A stretch of 64,000 bases of DNA from Lactobacillus sp. ESL0679. Its GTDB lineage: Bacteria; Bacillota; Bacilli; Lactobacillales; Lactobacillaceae. How positions within the stretch are numbered: the first letter of the stretch is position 1; each line of letters starts with the position of its first letter. The translations under genes and the position numbers were made by a program. The stretch covers positions 434,001-498,000 of the forward strand of contig NZ_JAQTIG010000001.1 in NCBI RefSeq assembly GCF_029433515.1, given 5' to 3'. Of this stretch, positions 58,115-64,000 are shown piece after piece. The notes beneath the pieces are model-generated. The model saw only the letters and a program-made list of their open reading frames with translations, ran no database searches and was not told where the DNA came from.

Positions 58115-59008
58115 TTAACTACATAAACTTTGCCGTAAAACTGTCAATAACTGCTGCTCGGCACTTGTTAATCGGTGAGTTTTGCGGTAAGCCACTGACA
58201 TATAAAAGTGTGGCTGCTGAGAATCCGTTAAGCTAACAGTGCACAATTGATCCGCCTTACTTAACGCGGTCTGTGTTAAAAAACCGATACCCAAATTTTG
58301 CCGCACCATTGCTTTTAATATTTGAATATCATTAGCTTTATAAATAATGCGGGGCTTAACTTGTGCTCTCTTGCATAGTTGCTTAAATGCCTGCTCGTGA
58401 ACAAAAACATTGCTTAACGTGATAAATGGTTGCTTTTTTAAGTCCGCAAAAGATACTGACTCTTGTTTGGCTAACGGATTTTCAGGTGCGACCACAACCT
58501 TAAACTGGGTTTTAGCAAATAAGTCAACATGCAGCTGGTTATTAAATGTTGGTGCGATTGAACCTAATAATGCCATTTCCAAGTCACCTGATTCCAAGAG
58601 CTCCTGCAAATGTGACGAGCCCGCCTCAATCGTTTCTAGTGAATTGGTTAAGCCAGCCTTAAATAATTCCGGGAAAATCTGTGGAAAATAATAGTTACCA
58701 ATAATCGGCGGTAGTCCCAACCTAATCACCTGACGCTCAATCTGCGCAATTTCGCGTTTAGTCAAATCCAATTCTGCTAAAATTGACCGCGCATGCAGCG
58801 CCAATTGCTGACCTGTTGGTGTTGGCCGCAACTGTTGGTGTGAATGATCCCGCACCAGCAAGCTAGTCTGAAAGTCATTCTCAAGTCGCTTAATTGCCAG
58901 CGTTAACGTTGGCTGTGATACTCCACATGCCTTAGCTGCTTGCGAGAAGCTGCGCTTTTCTAAAATTGTTAAAAAATACATCAAGTCCTTAACGTTTAAT
59001 GAATCCAA
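58115..59008 (-). CDS. mleR: LysR family regulator of malolactic genes
   Basis: A 297-residue regulator with the LysR helix-turn-helix FLTILEKRSFSQAAKACGVS (about 12-31) and a two-lobed effector domain. It is divergent from the malolactic enzyme gene and resembles MleR, the malate-responsive activator. The 142-base gap with TTGACA-18-TAAAGT facing mleS would hold its binding site. Confidence 0.85.
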   Translation of the reverse strand: MDSLNVKDLMYFLTILEKRSFSQAAKACGVSQPTLTLAIKRLENDFQTSLLVRDHSHQQLRPTPTGQQLALHARSILAELDLTKREIAQIERQVIRLGLPPIIGNYYFPQIFPELFKAGLTNSLETIEAGSSHLQELLESGDLEMALLGSIAPTFNNQLHVDLFAKTQFKVVVAPENPLAKQESVSFADLKKQPFITLSNVFVHEQAFKQLCKRAQVKPRIIYKANDIQILKAMVRQNLGIGFLTQTALSKADQLCTVSLTDSQQPHFYMSVAYRKTHRLTSAEQQLLTVLRQSLCS

Positions 59009-59150
59009 ATTACTCTCACCCCTTAATCAATTTCCTCATATAACATTTTATTATAAGTTGAGCAAAATTTGACAATAAATTTATTACCCGCGTAAAGTAC
59101 AGAATTGTTGCTATTAAAAATACTTATTGTATTATATTTGGAGGGCAATT

Positions 59151-60776
59151 ATGGAACAAGGACAAAATATTTTAAACAATCCTTTTTTAAACAAAGGAAC
59201 TGGTTTTACTAAGCAAGAACGTGAACAATACGGCTTAACTGGACTACTGCCAGCACGTGTGCAAACATTAGCTGAACAGGCAAGTCAAGCTTACAACCAA
59301 TTTCAAAGTAAAACATCTGCTCTTGAGAAGCGCCTATTCTTAATGAATATCTTCAACGAGAACCGGACGTTATTCTTTTACTTGATGGGACAACATATTG
59401 TTGAATTTATGCCAATCGTTTACGATCCCACTGTTGCCGACTCAATTGAGCAATATGGTCAATTGTTTACTAACCCGCAAAATGCGGCTTTTTTATCAAT
59501 TGACGATGCGGCAAATATCACAGCAGCCCTAACCAACGCTGCAGCAGGTCGCGATATTCGTTTAATTGTTGCAACTGATGCTCAAGGCATTTTAGGTATT
59601 GGCGACTGGGGCGTTAACGGCGTTGACATCGCCATTGGTAAGCTGATGGTTTACACTGCAGCTGCCGGCGTTGACCCCAGCCAAGTTTTGCCCGTTGTAT
59701 TAGACGTCGGTACTGATAACCAAACCTTGCTTGATGATCCAGAGTATCTGGGTAACCGTCATCACCGCATTCAAGGTGAACAGTACATGACTTTTGTCGA
59801 CGAAGTTGTCCAAAATATCGAAACTGTCTTCCCGCATGTTTTGTTACACTTTGAAGATTTTGGTCGCGAAAATGCCGCAACCATTTTAAATAAATACAGA
59901 AACGATATTTTTACTTTCAACGACGATATTCAAGGAACAGGAATTGTTTCTTTAGCCGCAGTTCTTGGTGCGTTAAATATTTCTAAGGAAAAGTTAACAG
60001 ACCAAATCTTTTTAACCTTTGGTGCTGGGACTGCTGGTATCGGAATTGCAAATATGATGCGGGACGAGTTAGTCCGTGCAGGTTTGAGTCCAGAAGAAGC
60101 TCGCAAGCACTTTTACCTTGTTGATAAGCAAGGCTTATTGTTTGATGATACCCCCGAGCTGACTGCTGGGCAAAAAGACTTCACTAGAACGCGCAATGAA
60201 TTTGCTAATGCCGATGAATTGACTAACCTTGAAGCCGTGGTTAAAGCTGTCCACCCCACAATTATGATTGGGACCTCGACACAACCTGGTGCTTTTACCA
60301 AAGCTATTGTCCAAGAAATGGCAGCACATACAGCTAGACCTATTATCTTCCCATTATCTAATCCAACTAAATTAGCCGAGGCCAAAGCCGAAGACTTAAT
60401 TAAGTGGACTGATGGTCGGGCTCTTGTTGCGACTGGGATTCCTGCCGATGCAGTTGAATACCAAGGTGTAACCTATGAAATTGGCCAAGCCAATAATGCC
60501 CTAGTATACCCAGGACTTGGTCTTGGAGCAATATCCGTGAAGGCCAAGCTGATGAGCGATAAAATGGTCGCAACCGCCAGCCATGCTTTAGGTGGGATTG
60601 TTGATCCAACTATTGCCGGTGCTGCGGTTCTGCCGCCAGTTGCGAAACTAACCAGTTTCTCAGCCACAATTGCCGAAAAGGTAGCTCAAACTGCAATTGA
60701 TCAAGGTTTAGCAGGTGAAGGAATTACTGACGCCAAAAAAGCCGTTCAAGAAACAAAATGGATGCCTAAATATTAA
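59151..60776 (+). CDS. mleS: Malolactic enzyme
   Basis: About 541 residues, NAD- and Mn-dependent, converting L-malate to L-lactate and CO2. It opens [11 protein letters not shown] and [10 protein letters not shown]. The catalytic Lys/Tyr region [12 protein letters not shown], the metal-binding [19 protein letters not shown] and the NAD loop [10 protein letters not shown] are present. The LysR neighbour and malate carrier support MleS over ordinary malic enzyme. GGAGGG before ATG 59151 decides the start. Confidence 0.92.
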   Translation: MEQGQNILNNPFLNKGTGFTKQEREQYGLTGLLPARVQTLAEQASQAYNQFQSKTSALEKRLFLMNIFNENRTLFFYLMGQHIVEFMPIVYDPTVADSIEQYGQLFTNPQNAAFLSIDDAANITAALTNAAAGRDIRLIVATDAQGILGIGDWGVNGVDIAIGKLMVYTAAAGVDPSQVLPVVLDVGTDNQTLLDDPEYLGNRHHRIQGEQYMTFVDEVVQNIETVFPHVLLHFEDFGRENAATILNKYRNDIFTFNDDIQGTGIVSLAAVLGALNISKEKLTDQIFLTFGAGTAGIGIANMMRDELVRAGLSPEEARKHFYLVDKQGLLFDDTPELTAGQKDFTRTRNEFANADELTNLEAVVKAVHPTIMIGTSTQPGAFTKAIVQEMAAHTARPIIFPLSNPTKLAEAKAEDLIKWTDGRALVATGIPADAVEYQGVTYEIGQANNALVYPGLGLGAISVKAKLMSDKMVATASHALGGIVDPTIAGAAVLPPVAKLTSFSATIAEKVAQTAIDQGLAGEGITDAKKAVQETKWMPKY

Positions 60777-60802
60777 TTAACTACAGAAAGAGGAAACTTT
60801 TT

Positions 60803-61768
60803 ATGCAAGTCTTTTTGACATCTGTATCAAGCGTTGTCGTGATTATCTTAATCATGGCTCTCGGCTTTTTACTAAAACAATTTAATTGGATTGACGATAA
60901 ATTTGGTAGTGAAATTTCTAGTATTATTACTAAAATCGCCCTGCCAGCTTCGATTTTTACAGCCGTTATGAAAAACCTTAGCCGTGGTAGCCTGCTGCAA
61001 TTATCAACCGAATTATTGTTCCCAGCATTGGGCGTAATTATCGGCTACATTATTGCTTGGCTCTGCGTCAAAGTCTTTAAAATCCGTCCTGGCCGCCGCG
61101 GTATCTTTATGAACGCCGTGGTTAATGCCAACACAATCTTTATCGGAATGCCGTTAAACATGGCACTTTTCGGTGATCAAGCCATGTCTTACTTCCTGGT
61201 ATATTACATTATCAACACCGTTTCCACTTGGGCCTTTGGCGTCTTCTTAATTCAAAACGACGACCCAACTGCTAAAGGTAAAAAGACTAGCCACAAAATT
61301 AATTGGAAGAAACTTTTACCAATGCCACTTGTTGGTTTCATTGTTGCTCTAGTCTGGATGTTATTAGGAATTCCTGTACCTACCTTCTTAAACTCTACAT
61401 TAACTTACGTTGGGAACTTAGTAACACCACTTTCACTTGTTTATATCGGGATTGTCCTGCATGACGCCGGGATTAAGAACATCAAGTTCGATCGCGATTC
61501 AATCTTGGCCTTGATTGGTCGGTTCATTCTTTCACCAGTAGTTTTAATTATTTTAATTAAAATCGGAATGAATGCTGGCTTCAACTTGCCAAGCTTGATG
61601 CGGCAAACTCTAGTTGTGCAATCAGCAACGCCAATGTTAGCTGTTTTACCAATTTTGGCTAACGAGTCACACGGCGATGTTAAATACGCAACCAACATTG
61701 TTGTTGAAAGTACAATTCTCTTCATTATTGTAGTACCAATTTTGATGACGATTTTACAATTTATCTAA
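60803..61768 (+). CDS. mleP: AEC family malate permease
   Basis: A 321-residue carrier with about ten helices and the AEC halves: FLLKQFNWIDDKFGSEISSI at the start, NANTIFIGMPL in the middle and QSATPMLAVLPILA near the end. It follows mleS by 26 bases, so it most likely takes up malate and releases lactate. GAGGAAAC precedes the ATG. Confidence 0.88.
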   Translation: MQVFLTSVSSVVVIILIMALGFLLKQFNWIDDKFGSEISSIITKIALPASIFTAVMKNLSRGSLLQLSTELLFPALGVIIGYIIAWLCVKVFKIRPGRRGIFMNAVVNANTIFIGMPLNMALFGDQAMSYFLVYYIINTVSTWAFGVFLIQNDDPTAKGKKTSHKINWKKLLPMPLVGFIVALVWMLLGIPVPTFLNSTLTYVGNLVTPLSLVYIGIVLHDAGIKNIKFDRDSILALIGRFILSPVVLIILIKIGMNAGFNLPSLMRQTLVVQSATPMLAVLPILANESHGDVKYATNIVVESTILFIIVVPILMTILQFI

Positions 61769-61775
61769 CAATTAA

Positions 61776-61818
61776 AAAAACAAAGACCAAGCTGTCATCA
61801 TTAGCTTGGTCTTTATTT
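61776..61818 (+). terminator. Terminator after mleP
   Basis: AAAGACCAAGCT and AGCTTGGTCTTT form a 12-base stem with a T-rich tail. Confidence 0.85.
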
Positions 61819-61886
61819 TTTAGTTTTAATCCCGCCACTAACTTAGCATTGTATTCTTCATTAAAAATCGGTATAATTGGAAGCGA

Positions 61887-62022
61887 TAACACGAGGGGGG
61901 CCTTTTAGGCTGAGATGAAACAACGTTTCAGACCCTTTGAACCTGTAAGCTAATACTTGCGCGAGGAACGTGTCAACTACCTATTGCTTTGACACAACTA
62001 CGTGCCAAAGCTTTTTTATTAG
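61887..62022 (+). promoter_or_regulatory. TPP riboswitch with terminator
   Basis: The THI box is clear: GAGGGGGGCC, GGCTGAGATGA, ACCCTTTGAACCTG and the closing GCGCGAGGAACGTGT. It is followed by the terminator GCTTTG/CAAAGC with T6 (61988-62020) ahead of thiM. Thiamine diphosphate should end transcription here. It accounts for most of the gap after mleP. Confidence 0.93.
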
Positions 62023-62073
62023 CTCAAAGTTATGGCTCTGAGGACTTCTTCAATTATTTTTAGGAGAAAAATT

Positions 62074-62862
62074 ATGCAGTTAGAATTATTAGATAAATTG
62101 CGCAAACAGAACCCCGTTGTTCTTAATGCCGCTAACTTCGTTACCGTTCAAGATGTCGCCAATGGATTGAATGCGATTGGTGCTTCGCCCATTATGAGTA
62201 ACGAAATTGATGAAACCAGCGAAATGGTCAACATGGCCTCGGCCGTAGCGATTAACATGGGTAGTTTAACTAAATTACAGATTGCCCACATGAAGGCAAT
62301 GGGCGATTTAGCTCGAGAATACAAAAAGCCAATCGTACTAGATCCTGTTGCTGTCGGTGCTGTCCAATATCGACTTAATGTTGCCCAAGACTTATTATGG
62401 AACTTCCATGTGGGTGTAATTCGTGGTAATGCGGGAGAAATCGCCGCTTTAGGCGATTTTGCATGGAATGCTAAGGGCATCGATGCTGGATCTGGCACGG
62501 GCAATCTTGACGAAATCACCAAGGAAGTAGCTAAAAAGTATCACTGTACCGTTATTGCCAGTGGTGCAACTGATACAATTAGTGATGGCAACAATGTGGT
62601 CCACATTCATAATGGTACCCCACTGTTTCAGGCTCATGTGGGCTCCGGCGACATGTTAACCAGCATTGTCGCTGCCTTTTGTGCAGTAACCGATAGTCGC
62701 TTCGAGGCGGCTCAAGCTGCAACGCTTGTGTTTGGTTCAATCGGACAATTGGTTGTTCAAGATCATCCCGATGTTGGCCCCGGCAGTTTTGGGATGTACC
62801 TCATGGACTACTTAGCCAAGGTGCAAGTTGCTGATATTAAAAAGATTGCTGATTATGATTAA
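62074..62862 (+). CDS. thiM: Hydroxyethylthiazole kinase
   Basis: A 262-residue ribokinase-like enzyme that phosphorylates the thiazole half of thiamine. It has NFVTVQDVANGLNAIGASPI (about 23-42), VIRGNAGEIAAL and the ATP/anion motif HVGSGDMLTSIV (near 190). AGGAG before ATG 62074 decides the start; the ORF is open 42 bases further. It is first in the salvage operon. Confidence 0.93.
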   Translation: MQLELLDKLRKQNPVVLNAANFVTVQDVANGLNAIGASPIMSNEIDETSEMVNMASAVAINMGSLTKLQIAHMKAMGDLAREYKKPIVLDPVAVGAVQYRLNVAQDLLWNFHVGVIRGNAGEIAALGDFAWNAKGIDAGSGTGNLDEITKEVAKKYHCTVIASGATDTISDGNNVVHIHNGTPLFQAHVGSGDMLTSIVAAFCAVTDSRFEAAQAATLVFGSIGQLVVQDHPDVGPGSFGMYLMDYLAKVQVADIKKIADYD

Positions 62863-62873
62863 GGAAGTATTTT

Positions 62874-63677
62874 ATGGCAGAAGAAATTAATTCATTCCCT
62901 CAAGTTCTGACAATTGCTGGGACAGATTCTGGTGGTGGTGCCGGCATCATGGCAGACCTCAAGACCTTTCAAATGCAAGGCGTCTTTGGCACCGCCGTTG
63001 TCGTCGCCGTTACTGCCCAAAATACGTTGGGTGTCCAAGCATCACACCTACTCCCACTTGAGATGATTGATGAGCAGTGTGCATCTTTAGCTGCTGATTT
63101 TAAAATTCGGGCAACTAAAACCGGCATGCTTGGTAATGCTGCCCACGTCCACCAAGTGGCGCTTAACTTACAAAAATATGACTTCGGTCCAGTTACCGTT
63201 GACCCTGTCATGGTAGCTAAAGGTGGTGCCCACCTACTAAGTGAAGATGCAATTACAACCGTAAAGAAAGAGTTATTGCCATTAGCCAACTTAGTAACTC
63301 CTAACTTGCCAGAAGCGCAGGTGTTAACGGGCATAACTGTTACTTCGCAGCAGCAGTATCCCGACCTTGCTCGTTCATTGCAAGATATGGGTGTTAAAAA
63401 CGTGCTAATCAAGGGCGGACATTCCACTACCGAAGAAGTCCGCGACTTTGCCCTTCTTGAAGACGGTTCTAGCTTCTGGGTTAGCAGTCCGCGGACGCAT
63501 ACTAAACGGACGCATGGTACCGGCGATACCTTAGCTGCCGCAATCACTGCCCAGCTTGCTCTTGGACACAATTTAGCCACTGCTATTAAACTCGCTAAAC
63601 AATACGTTACAAAGACAATTGAACAAACAATCCAGGTGGGACATGGTCACGGACCACTCAACCACTGGGCAAAATAG
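62874..63677 (+). CDS. thiD: Hydroxymethylpyrimidine (phosphate) kinase
   Basis: A 267-residue enzyme that makes the pyrimidine diphosphate half. It opens TIAGTDSGGGAGIMADLKTF, has TKTGMLGNA and the late motif THGTGDTLAAAI. It lies 11 bases after thiM and 13 before thiE. It is closer to classical ThiD than the kinase at 36597. Confidence 0.93.
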   Translation: MAEEINSFPQVLTIAGTDSGGGAGIMADLKTFQMQGVFGTAVVVAVTAQNTLGVQASHLLPLEMIDEQCASLAADFKIRATKTGMLGNAAHVHQVALNLQKYDFGPVTVDPVMVAKGGAHLLSEDAITTVKKELLPLANLVTPNLPEAQVLTGITVTSQQQYPDLARSLQDMGVKNVLIKGGHSTTEEVRDFALLEDGSSFWVSSPRTHTKRTHGTGDTLAAAITAQLALGHNLATAIKLAKQYVTKTIEQTIQVGHGHGPLNHWAK

Positions 63678-63690
63678 ATAGGAAAAACTA

Positions 63691-64000
63691 ATGCAAAAGT
63701 TTAACGCAAACATTCTTCAGTCTTACTTTATTTGTGGTACTCAGGATTTACCAGCAGGCAAGACTCTGCCAGAAATCGTCGAGGAAGCGCTAAAAGCTGG
63801 AATTACGGCTTTTCAATTTCGTGATAAGGGACCTAATTCAACTTTAAGTGATAATGAGCGACTGCCAATGGCTCGTCAGTTGCATGAGCTTTGTCAGCAA
63901 TATCAAGTGCCCTTCTTTATCGATGACGATGTAGCATTAGCCAAAGCAGTTAATGCCGAGGGAATTCACGTTGGTCAAAGCGACGAAGCGATCCAGCAAG
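63691..64000 (+). CDS. thiE: Thiamine-phosphate synthase, partial
   Basis: About 103 residues are visible before the window ends. ITAFQFRDKGPNS (near 38), FFIDDDVALA (near 72) and EGIHVGQSDE (near 90) are the TIM-barrel phosphate- and pyrimidine-binding parts of ThiE. It joins the thiazole and pyrimidine phosphates made by ThiM and ThiD. AGGAAAAACTA precedes the ATG. Confidence 0.92.
   Translation, partial: MQKFNANILQSYFICGTQDLPAGKTLPEIVEEALKAGITAFQFRDKGPNSTLSDNERLPMARQLHELCQQYQVPFFIDDDVALAKAVNAEGIHVGQSDEAIQQ

Overview
The window looks like the chromosome of a Lactobacillus of the sensu stricto (delbrueckii/acidophilus) type. It is low-GC with strong AAGGAGG-like ribosome-binding sites. It carries maltose phosphorylase and neopullulanase genes, a malolactic enzyme locus, pyruvate oxidase and a type I-E CRISPR system with a Cas2-DnaQ fusion. 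I could not fix the species from sequence alone.

Layout. 0-1 kb: two intact and one decayed copy of a small hydrophobic-peptide locus, each intact copy with a divergent ~95-nt RNA that looks like a type I toxin-antitoxin pair. 1.2-8 kb: topoisomerase III, an Rgg regulator with a divergent MFS exporter, a frameshifted small gene, a membrane protein and a second MFS exporter. 8.1-13.6 kb: a beta-glucoside operon (BglG-type antiterminator, PTS EIIBCA, 6-phospho-beta-glucosidase, secreted histidine phosphatase) with two RAT/terminator switches and a cre-like site. 13.7-19.5 kb: MarR and a YczE-like protein, a transposase scrap, an amino-acid permease under a lysine riboswitch (plus a gutted riboswitch copy), a C39-type peptidase and a P1 (DmpA-like) aminopeptidase. 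19.6-36.5 kb: a large alpha-glucan regulon (DexB-like glucosidase, MalEFG, MsmK, beta-phosphoglucomutase, maltose phosphorylase, neopullulanase, alpha-glucosidase, MalR, a tyrosine phosphatase, glycerol kinase) with cre-like and MalR-like operators. 36.6-40.4 kb: a PdxK/ThiD-like kinase, a candidate minus-strand sRNA, a GatD-like amidotransferase and a pyruvate oxidase broken by one stop codon.

40.4-56.4 kb is a CRISPR island. It has a complete minus-strand operon cas3-cas8e-cse2-cas7-cas5-cas6e-cas1-cas2/DEDDh, a 21-repeat array after cas2, and a second 11-repeat array with its own leader. It also has an extra cas7-cas6e pair with a stub of cas5 between them, and toxin-locus remnants beside both arrays. 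Upstream of cas3 lies a two-repeat mini-CRISPR with its own promoter. Its short guide matches the cas3 transcription start at 18 of 21 positions, so it is probably a crRNA-like repressor of the cas operon (CreR-type).

56.4-64 kb: an EamA transporter, TenA, the malolactic cluster mleR/mleS/permease, and a TPP-riboswitch-controlled thiM-thiD-thiE operon cut by the window end. TenA, ThiM, ThiD and ThiE fit salvage of thiamine precursors. The malolactic enzyme and permease convert and move malate. The maltose genes import maltodextrins and split them by hydrolysis and phosphorolysis.
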